Shown piece by piece: positions 42,751 to 52,862 of a stretch of 64,000 bases of DNA (positions within the stretch are counted from its first letter, which is position 1; each line of letters opens with the position of its first letter). Below the pieces are notes generated by a model. It had not been told where the DNA came from, ran no database searches, and saw nothing but the letters and a program-made list of their open reading frames with translations. The stretch lies in assembly GCA_009760855.2 (NCBI GenBank), contig WPIO01000041.1, positions 2,209,501 to 2,273,500 on the forward strand, written 5' to 3'. The DNA is from Cristatella mucedo (taxonomy: Eukaryota; Bryozoa; Phylactolaemata; Cristatellidae). Position numbers and translations under genes: made by a program.

Positions 42751-43128
42751 ATGCCGCGTCCGGTTGCAGCCATTTTTTCGGCGGGCGTCAGGTTGCCAGC
42801 TGCTTTTCCAGACGCCGAGAACGGTCAGCGTTCTGAGGTCGTAAACCAAATAAACACATGCCGTACTCAATGGCCCCGTACTATCCCGTCAACTGACCGA
42901 GCGCAGGACCCAGACAGCTACTGGATATTCATTGATAAGCTTGCGGCACTGCTGGGAATCTTAGACGTCGTGGCAGTAATTAGCTTTGTTATCGTGTGCA
43001 CCGATGGCGAACGCGACGTGCGACGCGACCTTTCGGCCTGTCACCGTCTCTCGCTCTCTCGCGACAATGATGGCATGAAGCGAGTTCTAAAATACATAGC
43101 CTCACTGGGATCCATATGGCTCGACTGA
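42751..43128 (+). CDS. Candidate ORF, unknown, 125 codons
   Basis: The frame reads PRPVAAIFSAGVRLPAAFPD at the start, has a hydrophobic run LAALLGILDVVAVISFVIVC in the middle that could be a membrane helix, then an arginine-rich end. No recognisable domain and no supporting context. Confidence 0.18.
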   Translation: MPRPVAAIFSAGVRLPAAFPDAENGQRSEVVNQINTCRTQWPRTIPSTDRAQDPDSYWIFIDKLAALLGILDVVAVISFVIVCTDGERDVRRDLSACHRLSLSRDNDGMKRVLKYIASLGSIWLD

Positions 43129-43724
43129 TAAAGTAAGAAAGCCAAAACGCTACGATCGAAAAAACGGCCGCACCCTAGTCACGCTAGCATGACGTCCGGA
43201 GTCTTCTTGGCGTCTCCACCGGTGCGAAACGGCAGCTTTTAGCTGCTCAATCAGCCAAGTGGATCTAGCCGCCCTAAGCGCTTTTGTCATTTAAGGCAGA
43301 GCTCAAACGTGAGCGAAGCATCGTCATCGTCGTAGCTAGAGCGCCGCTGCTGCTGCTGCTGCAAGGAGAACCGCAGGGAACTCCAGAACTCCGTGCGGCC
43401 CGAGCTTTAACAACACGATGAAGCTACAGCTGCAGCAGACCTGAAGGTATTGCCGCTCAAAGAGAGTGGTCATCCCGAACAGTCAAGCACGGCACGCTTC
43501 TGCACCCAAAGTCCAATGAATTCAGATAGCAATGTGCGAAGTGCAAACAAGAGTTCAAGCCTTTGTTATTAGTGAAAGCCTGGAGATGTCAGGCTCCAGA
43601 CAACCTCTCAAATCTTTCTTAAGATCACGTAACGTAAGCTTTTCAGATAGTGCGCACAGCAACTATGTTTCCACCCTCACAAATTATTGCGACACAGCTA
43701 ATCGTACCTTTCTTATTAGATAAT
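43129..43724. other. Unassigned sequence
   Basis: A short CTG run lies at 43347-43362. No other feature. Confidence 0.3.
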
Positions 43725-43822
43725 TTAATCGCGCTTCCCTTGCAGCACGTGTAAAGTGCCAAACAAGAGATTACGTTCTCGGAGGGTGCAATACAAATGA
43801 ATTATGAAGATTATTATTATTA
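43725..43822 (+). mobile_element. LINE A-type tail-only copy
   Basis: CTTCCCTTGCAGCACGTGTA, AAGTGCCAAACAAGAGATTA, CGTTCTCGGAGGGTGCAATA, then ATTATTATTATT. The inner stem (AGAGATTACGTTCTC) is intact and the outer stem only partly so. Confidence 0.65.
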
Positions 43823-43828
43823 TCCTGC

Positions 43829-43971
43829 CAGGCCTGTCTTAACTTGCTTTAAAGTTGTTAGTCTCAGTACGAAGATATGTCAACCTATCGAAACAGGCCT
43901 GTCTTAACTTGCCTTGCAGTAGATACTTAAAGCTGTTAGTCTCAGTACACAAAGATGTCAACCTATCGAAA
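43829..43971. repeat. 65-bp tandem duplication
   Basis: Two copies starting CAGGCCTGTCTTAACTTGC at 43829 and 43894 and ending TCAACCTATCGAAA. The second has about 13 extra bases. Confidence 0.88.
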
Positions 43972-44109
43972 CACGTCAGTGGACAATCTATATCGCACTA
44001 AAACGTTAACGTGATCCGCTAAAATAAAATAAATGTTTGGGATTCCGCGCAAAAGCACTGATGAATAAACACATCGACAGAAACCCAAACATGTACGTTC
44101 TCGCAAATG

Positions 44110-44327
44110 CATATATGTATTCGTGTATGTGTTCGTGTGCATGCATGCATTCGCGCATGTGTCTGCATGCATGAGTCTGTGCATGCATGCGTGTGTCTGT
44201 TTGTGAGAGTGTGTGTGTGTGCGTGCGCGCGCACGCACGCGTGCGTGTGTGTGTGTTTGTGTGTGTGTGTGCGTGTTTGGATGTGTGTGGATGTGTGTGG
44301 ATGTGTGTGTGCGTGTGTGCGTGCGTG

Positions 44328-44381
<54 letters not shown>
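44110..44381. repeat. (GT)n / GTGC-rich microsatellite
   Basis: About 270 bp of GT with GC and TGCA interruptions. It gives long cysteine/valine or threonine/histidine frames on both strands that are not genes. Confidence 0.95.
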
Positions 44382-44382
<1 letters not shown>

Positions 44383-45183
44383 TACTGCCAAAAAAATCTT
44401 TACACCCAGTTTCAGCCAGGTAGGTAGATAGAACAAGATAAATCGCAAAAGCCATCACTATTGAAATAAGATAAAGCATGCCTCAGTTAAAGCAGTTTAT
44501 CGTACACAAAATTGCTATTAAACCAAATAAATTAGTAGATTTTTGCTTCTCCGCGATTCTGTATAACGGCGAAGAGCATCCTAGGCATTGACCCCAGCAA
44601 TGTTCCACATACGTCAGTTGTTAAACATACGTCTGATTCTCTGCCATTCCTTCTGTAGAAGTTCGAATAATTCATTGCAATTTCAAGAAGACGTTTTCGA
44701 GTATTTTAAGCTCCAGCTCCTGCGCCAAAAATGTTCGACGGGGTTCAAATCTGGACTCTGACTAGGCCATTCCAAAATTCGGAAGTGATGGCAGCTTTGA
44801 CGCATGAGGATTATAAGCAACGTATTTTAGCATGCCTGCGCTGTGCTTCGGATCAGTTTCCTATTGCCAAACAAAGTCCATACCATGTATGCTATGAGCT
44901 GATGGAATACTAACATTCTTAACCATGTCCATGTAGCATTCTGCATTCATTATCCAGGACCCGGTGCAAGCTTCCTGTTGCAGCAGCTTTAAAGCAACCC
45001 GACACCATTACCCCACCACTACCGCATTTCGCCATTTTGCAGACAAACATCTACATATGCTTCTTTCCTCATGATCGCATGATCCTCATGATCGCTGAGT
45101 GCCCCACAAGGTAGCAAAGAAGGTGAAATTAGATTCGTCAGTTCTTCCACAGAACTTCGAACCACTCAGCTGGGATCCAGTGC
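44382..45183 (-). mobile_element. Tc1/mariner transposon remnant
   Basis: On the minus strand, with frame changes and stops, I see in order: [16 protein letters not shown] (the TDESxFxLF block of Tc1 transposases, second catalytic D) at about 45160-45125, MAKCGSGGVMVSGCFKAA (compare KHGGGSVMVWGCF) near 45030-44975, and [25 protein letters not shown]-like sequence near 44780-44735. The right end at 44382 (TACTGCCAAAAAAATCTTTA on plus) resembles a Tc1-type terminal repeat end. The N-terminal DNA-binding part and the opposite end are not seen; an (AT)n tract begins where they should be. Confidence 0.75.
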
Positions 45184-45535
<352 letters not shown>

Positions 45536-46775
45536 TTGGAGTATGAGGTACCTCAGGGCTGGGCTGTATGCTTGGTCTGCTTATTTTCACAGTTCATACT
45601 CTGCCTCTTGTCGACGGGATTGCCCGGAAAAATATAGGCTTTCACTTCCGTACAGGTGAAACTCAGTTGTACCTTTGTTAAGATCCCTCCTAGCCTTCTA
45701 GCAAGTCAAATGTTCTCAACTCCCATGTAGCATGTATAGCTGACATCAGCACTCACATAGTCCTTATGGCTTTGTGGAGTTGCAGACGGAGTTACATTAC
45801 ATTGCACTGCATTGCATGGATGGCAGCAAACTTCCTTAAATTGAATGACGATACAAACGACTTACTAGTTATTGGCAAACCAAGTGCGACTTGGAAATGA
45901 AAAAAATAACACTCAAAATCGGCTTTACCGGCATTTATCCTATTGCATCTGCACGAAATCTAGATTTTGTGTTCCAAAAAGACCTTTCACTAGACAACGA
46001 CACCAGCTCAACAGTCAAGTCTGCTTACTTTAAGCTACATAACATTACTACAATTTGGGCTTGTTTAGACAAGCAAAGTGCATCCCAATCGGACCTGGAA
46101 TTTGTTAGAACCCTACTTGACTTCTGTAACTCACTACTTGCTGGTATACCGGCCTGTGCAGTTTTGCACTTGCAGCTGATGCAACACTCTGCAGCTATAC
46201 TTGTCTGTCGTGAGGTTCGCAGCTGCCACATTACACCATTTCTCACCGACCTGCGCTAGCTCTCAATCAAGCAGCGTCTCGACTTCAAAGTCATTCTGTG
46301 GCTCCAGCCTACCTATCAGAACTAATCTCTCGCCAGGCTAGGCTTAGTACCATCCGCTTTTCTGAATCAAATCGTTTACCAATAACTCGTGCGAACCTCA
46401 TATCCTTTGGATACCGAGCTTTTAGTTCGCAAGCTCCTAAAGCCTGGAACTCATTCTCGACTGTCGTCACGACACCCACTGACTTTACGGCACTTAAAAA
46501 GAAGATAAAAGCTCACATGTTTTTCACAGGATTTATATCTATCTTTATAGCTATCGTGATTTTTTCTCTTTGTGTGCTGACAGTGTGCCGGCTACCAAAA
46601 GCCATATTTTACATGCTGACACGGTGCACGTCACCTCTAACGAAGATTCTATGCTCGTAGACATTGTGCACGTTACTGCTAATCATTTGAGCAATCAGTT
46701 GTCTACAGTACATGCAGAGCTCCTATAAATAGTCCAAGCTCCGTTTGGGCTTTATACAAATGCATTATTAATAAT
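45536..46775 (+). mobile_element. LINE A copy containing a LINE B tail
   Basis: The left part has EVPQG-type and [18 protein letters not shown]-like RT sequence (45540-45655) with the YADD region eroded (compare TGETQLYLC near 45660). An insertion interrupts at 45752-45825. The RT then continues with NFLKLNDDTND and a 122-codon frame at 45891-46259 (SARNLDFVFQKDLSLDNDTS, LLDFCNSLLAGIPACA, CHITPFLTDLR). The C-terminus follows at 46298-46560 (APAYLSELISRQ, RAFSSQAPKAWNSFST), then a diverged 3' end with a short ATT tail near 46765. It is a diverged subfamily. Confidence 0.88.
45752..45825 (+). mobile_element. LINE B tail-only insertion in LINE A
   Basis: About 74 bp: CACTCACATAGTCCTTATGG, CTTTGTGGAGTTGCAGACGG, AGTTACATTACATTG. 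This is only the last part of LINE B. It separates GACATCAGCAC from TGGATGGCAG, which are contiguous in another LINE A (61252-61280). Confidence 0.85.
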
Positions 46776-48099
46776 ATTCTTATCCAAAGCAGGAGACATG
46801 CCACGGTAACGTCCACTAAGAAGTGTAAGGGTGAGTTCTGATGACTAGACTCTGAAGGACGAAACAATTGTTCGCAGTCTGCAAAGGAAGGATATTATGG
46901 GGCGGCTTATTTGATTTCTAGAGAGTGCTCGACCCTGAGTCGAGCCAAGGGAGAGGCAACTGCAGGCAATTGCACAGAAATTGAGCCCAACATTGAAATC
47001 CGTAGTGCGACTTTTAGCTCTAAGTGACAAGATTGACTTCCATTTATAGTTCGACAAGGTCTGCACAAACTCTAGCGTAGCCGAGACGTGGCTGAGTTTC
47101 TTAGATCTAAAGACCATCCAAGAGCCATGTTTAAGATATCTACCATGGACTGTTGCAGGAAATTTCCTCAGATGTTCTACAGCAGGGTGACAATAGCCAG
47201 ATAAAGGACCAGATGCACTAGAAGCCAGTGTCTTAAGCTGACCTTTATTTTATTGTTATTATTGGTATTATCATTCTTGTTCTGGAAAGGTGACTAAAGT
47301 GTTAGCTGAATGTCAAAGCGAACTTTGGTCGAGTGATGACAAAAGATGAGACCGACTTAAAAAGATTCGAACTACGAGTAAACATCAAACACATATCTGT
47401 GGGTTATAAACTCGGTCTTCGTAATTTTGTCCTCGAATTTAGCAGTTTTAGACGATTAATTGGAAGATTTATTTAATTCATTTTAATTTAATTTTTATTT
47501 TATTTAATTTTAATTTACTTATTTAATTTATTCTTTTTCGAGGAAGAAGCCGCAGCTCAGAAGTCAGCAAAAGTAAAGTTCAAGAAGTTCTAGGAGCTAA
47601 TGTATCCAATATTTTCCAAACATTGCTTTCGCAGATCTTAAAAAGCACCGATTACGACTTTAGAAAACAGTTTCCATGCTGGATTCGTAGATTTTATTAT
47701 TTAACGACTCGTAGAATTCTTTTGATTGAACGGGAAAGGTTTTTAAACTTCAGAATTGTATTTTTTCACAAATCTCTGCACATAACAACAGTAAACTAAC
47801 TTTTTCAGGCTGCAGAAAGATTTAGAAAAATAGAGCAGCGCTTGATTGATTTTGATGCTCATGGGATTTCAGGTATAAAGCAAAACAGACTACATATAGG
47901 TAATGCGACAAAGTTAATAATAATTTAATTGAACTAGCTCTATTTCAGGCTATTCGCGCTTCCTTTTTGTACAGGAGTTGACTGCTTTCTTGGTAGACAT
48001 TTATGACTGACCTCCAGCCGAGATCTAAATGACTTTTGGAAGTTGAAGTAAATTACTTTTTTATTTTACGCGACGCATTTCACAATGACGTCAAGCATG
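46776..48099. other. Unassigned sequence with an AT-rich patch
   Basis: An ATTTAATTTTATTT-type run lies at 47465-47535. The rest shows no repeat family and no strong frame. Confidence 0.3.
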
Positions 48100-48192
48100 C
48101 AATACCACGCTTCCTTTGCAGCAAAGGTAAATTGCCTAGAACAAAGTTGAGTTCTCTGAGGGTGCTATAAACTGTATTTTTGTTATTATTAA
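48100..48192 (+). mobile_element. LINE A tail-only copy
   Basis: GCTTCCTTTGCAGCAAAGGT, AAATTGCCTAGAACAAAGTT, GAGTTCTCTGAGGGTGCTAT, then a TTATTATTAA end. No coding part. Confidence 0.75.
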
Positions 48193-48539
48193 CCTGATTA
48201 TCAACTCTCGTCTAGCCACTAGAGTCCAAAGATAACTAATTGCAGGCTCTTCAGGAAATCAGCCGAGAATTACAAGAACATTTCCAAAATATAATACACA
48301 ACGAGCTCTTGAAAAATATTACAATATTTCTGCATTTCTTTTAGAATCTTGGTCATAATTGAAGGCCAATATGTCCGTCCCGCACCAATGTTGAGTTGAC
48401 ATGTCCTTTCGGTTCGCTAGTAGCAGGCCAGGAAAAGCTGATTTCTTCTCGCTTTCGAATCCTATGGGTTCATTCAGTAGGAGCACTCCAAACCGTAGGC
48501 CACTGGGTTGACATTTTAAATTTGAAACGGCCAATGAGG
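48193..48539. other. Unassigned sequence
   Basis: Nothing recognised. Confidence 0.3.
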
Positions 48540-48705
48540 TTAGCTGATTTAGCGGCTTCCTTTTTTTCATAGCGACAGAAGAGCGCAAGCGGCTATCGTC
48601 ACCGCTTGCAGCGGCGGGCAATAAACGGTCGCCCACAGCTTCCTTCAACTGAAACACGCGACCTCGATCTCGTTTCGTGAAGAGCGAGCGCATTCTGTAC
48701 GATAC
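48540..48705 (-). mobile_element. SINE B
   Basis: On the minus strand: degraded head (GCTCTTCACGAAACGAGATC, AGGTCGCGTGTTTCAG), GGGCGACCGTTTATTGCCC, the GC hairpin CCGCTGCAAGCGGT, then GCTTGCGCTCTTCTGTCGCT, and a tail ending CCGCTAAATCAGCTAA. The tail string TAAATCAGCTAA is shared with the copy at 63222. Confidence 0.8.
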
Positions 48706-49168
48706 ATATGCTGCACCGTAGGCTGTTATTGGAGCTCCGCTTGCTTCTAATGTCTATTGTCAGGAGAAAAGGCGACGCTACAGTTGGGTCAAGGTGAGCA
48801 CCCACACTGCTGCACCGCTGCGAAATGTAAACTGCACGGGCCGTTCGAATCTCGCTCCGCTGCTGCAGTAGGATAAGGCTCCCAGCGGCGCGAAAGCGAG
48901 AAGCTCTGCAGTGCCCCACCCCAGGTGACCCACGTGACCCCGCGTGACCTTGTCGCGGCTTTCGGCGCTCTTAAGGCCGCACGAATAGCTATTGCAATTT
49001 GGTCTAGTGAGTCGCCTGGAGCGGCAGATTTATCGGCTTAATTTCTCTGGGGCTTGCAGTGGCGCAGTAAAACGCTCTGTGCACTTGGCATAGACTATTT
49101 ATTGGATTTTTAGTGCCAGAAGCCATCCGAGGCAGTCTGCAGACTTCCAGCAGCATTCAGTTGGCAAG
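48706..49168. other. Unassigned sequence
   Basis: CGTGACC/GGTGACC strings recur near 48925-48952. No other feature. Confidence 0.3.
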
Positions 49169-49572
49169 ATGCAGAGGAGAATTGCTCCCGAAATCGTAAA
49201 TGCGGGAATGCCGTCCAAAGTGACTCGCCACAACGCAGCCGCAGCAATCGCAGCTGCGGCTGCCCACCGGCCACGCTTCCCTTTGGTCCTAATTTGGATT
49301 CGTGTGTTCGGCTCGCCGGCCATTTTCCAACAGCGGCTGGTTCGGAGTTCAAGAGGCTCTCAATAAATAGATCAATCCGCGGTCAATCCCATTCGCCAGC
49401 TGCCGTTTCGGCAATCCCACGCTCCGAGTCCAGCTATGCAATGATGCGGAAGAAATCAGCCAAATTTATTAGCAATTACTTTACGCCGCTGCCTGTCGAG
49501 ATTTACACCGTGGGCAATACAAAGAAGCCAATGCACGGCTCGTCGCCCACGCTCTCGTACGTGCGGCGCTAA
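49169..49572 (+). CDS. Candidate overlapping frames, unknown
   Basis: Two plus frames overlap: 49169-49366 (RRIAPEIVNAGMPSKVTRHN, AAAAIAAAAAHRPRFPLVLI) and 49294-49572 (ending SAKFISNYFTPLPVEIYTVG, NTKKPMHGSSPTLSYVRR). Neither has a recognisable domain. A 74-80 codon minus frame covers the same bases, so the openness may simply reflect GC content. Confidence 0.15.
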
Positions 49573-49699
49573 TTTCTATTGGCTGCACGTAATCGGCTAG
49601 AAATTTTGCAAACATTCGCGCTACCGCTCGCCGCGCATTGGCTGCGGCGGTCTGTTGTTGGCTTGTTATTCATCTTGCTTGTTTATCAAGCATGATATA

Positions 49700-49806
49700 A
49701 CTCACTATTCAATTGTATTTCCATTTGCAGCAAATGTAAAGCGCCTAGAAAGAGATTGAGTTCTCTGAGGGTGCTTTATCAAGTGCATTATTATTATTAT
49801 TATTAT
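49700..49806 (+). mobile_element. LINE A tail-only copy
   Basis: CCATTTGCAGCAAATGTAAA, GCGCCTAGAAAGAGATTGAG, TTCTCTGAGGGTGCTTTATC, AAGTGCATTATTATTATT. It is nearly identical to the tail of the full copies, with at most some 30 bp of 3' UTR before it. Confidence 0.85.
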
Positions 49807-49916
49807 CATTATTGCCCAACAATCTAGCGGCGACGGACAGCTTAACGTTACCTTTTTAGCCATAACAAGTCAGTGTGTAAGCCTGCTGGACAAGCAAGTC
49901 ACTACCTCGTCCCAAA

Positions 49917-49990
49917 ATAAATGTAAAGCGCCTAGAAAGAGATTGAGTTCTCTGAGGGTGCTTTGTTAAGTATATCATTGTTATTATAGA
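49917..49990 (+). mobile_element. LINE A tail-only copy, shortest
   Basis: AATAAATGTAAAGCGCCTAG, AAAGAGATTGAGTTCTCTGA, GGGTGCTTTGTTAAG, and a TTGTTATTAT end. It begins almost exactly at the first base of the hairpin and lies about 110 bp after another tail-only copy in the same orientation. Confidence 0.85.
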
Positions 49991-50138
49991 GGCGGAAATG
50001 ATCCGTCATCCTGAAAGCAGCCGCCAGGGCGAAATTCCGATTCACATGACGTCAACCTTTCGGCTTCCTGCTTCCGATTCGCTCAGCGATAGCCTCGAGC
50101 TCTAACGCTGGTAGTGCTTTGAGGCTCGCACCGCATCT
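49991..50138. other. Unassigned sequence
   Basis: Nothing recognised. Confidence 0.3.
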
Positions 50139-50192
50139 CATCACGTGACGAATCCTCATCACGTGACGAATCCTCGTCACATGATGAATCCT
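50139..50192. repeat. 18-bp tandem repeat with CACGTG
   Basis: Three units: CATCACGTGACGAATCCT twice exactly, then CGTCACATGATGAATCCT. The first two each carry the palindromic E-box CACGTG within TCACGTGAC. Confidence 0.9.
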
Positions 50193-50382
50193 CATTCTGC
50201 TCGGTATTATCGGTAAGTATTTGGCATGGAGCCGTACGAGGTGCTAATCCCTGTACAGGAGCTTTGCAACAAGCCGGAAGAGAAGCGGTGACGGATAGTT
50301 AATGAAAACCAAGATGTCGTGCATCGGCTAGCACGCGAAAGCACGCAACTATCACGCTAACATGTGCTACAGAATTGCTGAG
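50193..50382. other. Unassigned sequence
   Basis: Nothing recognised. Confidence 0.3.
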
Positions 50383-50520
50383 AATAATTCATTTGTATAG
50401 CACCCTAATCTAAGCGTATGTCTATCCAGGCACTTTACCTTTACATATGCCGCATGGTTCGGGCTTACGAGCTTGGTCGTAAAAAGTGTTCCTCTTACCA
50501 CTCCATAATAGCATTGCGGC
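50383..50520 (-). mobile_element. SINE A, strongly degraded
   Basis: The tail is clear (AATTCATTTGTATAGCACCC, TCTATCCAGGCACTTTACC) and CATATGCCGCATGG matches the junction. The tRNA-like head survives only as ACGAGCTTGGTCGTAAAAAG and CTTACCACTCCA. Confidence 0.6.
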
Positions 50521-50604
50521 AAAAGACTCACTGCTAATAATTGTAAAGCATGACCCCGATTAGCATTACTCACTCAATCATGCCCGTGCAACCAAAGCTA
50601 ATTA

Positions 50605-50656
50605 TAATATTATAATATTAAAGATAATATTAATATTAATATTAATGATAATATTA
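50605..50656. repeat. AT-only ATAATATTA repeat
   Basis: TATAATATTA and AATATTAATATTA units in about 50 bp. Confidence 0.85.
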
Positions 50657-50715
50657 AAGAAAAAGATACTTATAGGCGGGCGCTAAGTAAAAGCATTTCG
50701 CTGTTATGTAATGTA

Positions 50716-51006
50716 GCGTACCGTATTTTTGCGAGTATAGGTCGCAATTTTTTCCAATTTTCTTTTGAAAAATAAACCCATGACTAATACACTGCAAGTC
50801 AGTGTCAGTCGCTGACAATGTTCAGAGGACTATGAAAATGTTTGCAGTGGTACTGATGACGAGTTTCTCGCTAACTGTATGATTAAAGCAAACTTAAATT
50901 AATACAAAATGAGCTATACATTCGGTAATACTATTTTTCTATACCATCTTTAAAAAAAGATTTTTCCACGAATTTAGGCTGCGACTTATACTCGAAAAAA
51001 TACGGT
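50716..51006. mobile_element. MITE-like element in a LINE B tail
   Basis: The ends are imperfect inverted repeats of about 27 bp: TACCGTATTTTTGCGAGTAT on the left (50719) and, in complement, TACCGTATTTTTTCGAGTAT on the right (ending 51006), both continuing A(G/A)GTCGCA. The interior (about 235 bp) has no frame. To its left is ATGTAATGTA and to its right TCTCCGTG, which together form the usual minus-strand LINE B tail (GTAATGTATCTCCGTCAG). Confidence 0.75.
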
Positions 51007-51462
51007 ATCTCCGTGTGAACTCTACAAAGCCACGTAGACTATGTGGCTGTTGCACATGATGGTTTTTTGTACAGCACACTCAGAGCCTTAATGGCTTTCG
51101 GTATGCATTCGGTAGCCAACAGAATTCATCTCAAGCAAAAAAGAGAAAGTGAGAACCATAGATGAGTCAGTAGAGAGGAGAGCCGTTTAGGTATTGAGTA
51201 AAATGGAAGTAGCAGCTCAGGATGGCTGGAAAGGATGTCATGATGTGCCATAGTCGGCAGCCGGAGAGTAGTTGTCGTTGCGTAAGAATCGTGGAAGTGA
51301 GTTCCGCAGTCTAGGACCTGCTTAGCGAAAGCTTCTGTCACCAACGGTCTTTAGGCAGAGGAGTGGAATGGCTAATTTATCGTCCATACAGGACCTGAGG
51401 GCGCGATGAGGCTGAAGCTCACGCAGTAGTTCAGCTAGGTATGGAGGAGTCCAGCCATGTGC
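51007..51462 (-). mobile_element. LINE B copy, 3' part
   Basis: The complement of the 3' UTR and C-terminus: GGCTTTCGGTATGCATTCGG, AGGATGTCATGATGTGCCAT, GAGTTCCGCAGTCTAGGACC (RLWNSL codons), TTATCGTCCATACAGGACC, up to GAGGAGTCCAGCCATG. Its tail is split by the MITE at 50716-51006. Many substitutions and stops. Confidence 0.88.
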
Positions 51463-52415
51463 TGTTGCCCTTAGTAACGACGCCCAGCCATGTACCCGTG
51501 CAAAGCGCTCGGCCAGAGCAACGGCTATTTTATTGGACCAGAAATTGGGCAGTAGGAATCAGCTGCTCAGGGCGATCGTCCCTGTAAATAGTAGCCATTC
51601 TATAGCAAAGTAAGAGCTACGATTGGCAAAATGTTGCGTGCAGCGCTAATTAGGTGTTATAATGGGGGTTTGGCTGTTGAAAGTTTTCCTTAATAGTGCG
51701 AATGTGCCCTTCTGTGGTAGCAAAAAGTACAGCTATACCTTAACGACGAGGACCTGTTATCGAGGTGTGGGCGTCCTTGGATGGTGACGTGTTGTACTAT
51801 TGGAGCTACACTGCAGCACAACACGTCGGGTGCCCTTCGAGGCTGTAGCTCCACCAGCCTTTCTCGCGCGTCAGCCAGGACTAGTCAGTCTGGGGTCTAT
51901 CAAGGCGAATGACTTTATATCAGTAGCGTCTACAGAGCCTTCGTAACATTAAGCGTCAGGAGTGTCATGTAATTGCCAATTAATAACACTAATGCTAAGT
52001 CGTCTCTAAGGCGCTTTTACAAAATCGCTGAAAGAGAAGCCATTAGCAATTATCTGGCGCTAGTCTGACTCTATGTAACTGCATTGTGCGTTAAACACGG
52101 TTTTTGACGTAAGCGGGTTGAGAGCGTACGGTGTCCGTGAAGTTAGGTACCTAGAAGCTCAGATGGTTGCTTTCTTCGCCAAAACAAGCGATCAATAAAA
52201 ATCTCCGAACTGAACTTCGGCGAACTTATTCACAGTGCTTGACCAAAATAAAATAAACTTTAAAGTAGCTGATTATGGAAACTAAACAACTTTTGAAAGC
52301 AAGTTTCGTCTCAAAAATTTTGAGAGTCATTATCTTCAGCTGAGAAGTCTCGAGCGGAGTTGAGCCGTAATCGTGACGAGAGTTTAGTCATCCTGAATGC
52401 AGAAGTAATTACTTT
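51463..52415. other. Unassigned sequence
   Basis: No repeat family or strong frame in about 0.95 kb. Confidence 0.3.
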
Positions 52416-52673
52416 TTGGAAACTGGCGGTAGCAATATCAAGGCAAACACTCGACAGTTAATCAGCTTTCTAAAGAAGACAGAGCCCTCAAGTGAGAGCG
52501 ACGATCCCCTTGGAAAGAGAGGAGACAGTGCCGAGACTGGCCTCCTAGAAGGAAGGCCAGTCTCATCGCGATGGTCCGACATTTCTGCTGCTAGTGAAAA
52601 GCTTTTTTTGCTGCGGAAGTTTCAGTGCGAACAGCTGTGCAGAGCTGCACAGATCGGACAGTCCACGCAGTAG
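52416..52673 (+). CDS. Candidate coding fragment, unknown, 85 codons
   Basis: The frame contains GSNIKANTRQLISFLKKTEP, SSESDDPLGKRGDSAETGLL, EGRPVSSRWSDISAASEKLF. It is serine- and charge-rich, and its start would be a TTG, so it is probably an exon piece if real. SESDDP and RGDSAETGLLEG resemble ESDDP and RGDAKTRLLNG in the minus frame at 25092-25334. A minisatellite of GMQPLSSP-type units follows immediately in another frame. Confidence 0.22.
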   Translation: METGGSNIKANTRQLISFLKKTEPSSESDDPLGKRGDSAETGLLEGRPVSSRWSDISAASEKLFLLRKFQCEQLCRAAQIGQSTQ

Positions 52674-52687
52674 GAAAATGAGACCAG

Positions 52688-52862
52688 CAAATGCAGCCAT
52701 TACCAGCCCGGGAATGAAGCCATTATCCAGCTCTGGAATGCAGCCATTATCCAGCCCGAGAATGCAGCAGCCATTACCAGCCCTGGAACGCAGCCAATAT
52801 CCGTCTTAGAAAGCATCCGTCGCCGGTCTTAATATGCAGCCATCACCCAGCCTCAGATGAGC
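52688..52862. repeat. 24-27 bp minisatellite, about 6 units
   Basis: Units of the type AATGCAGCCATTATCCAGCC with CTGG or CGGG ends, decaying to the right. In frame 52594-52809 they give a GMKPLSSSGMQPLSSP repeat. Confidence 0.85.

Noticed and set aside
48319-48693. A 124-codon minus frame
   Set aside because: Its first part lies inside SINE B; the rest has no domain.
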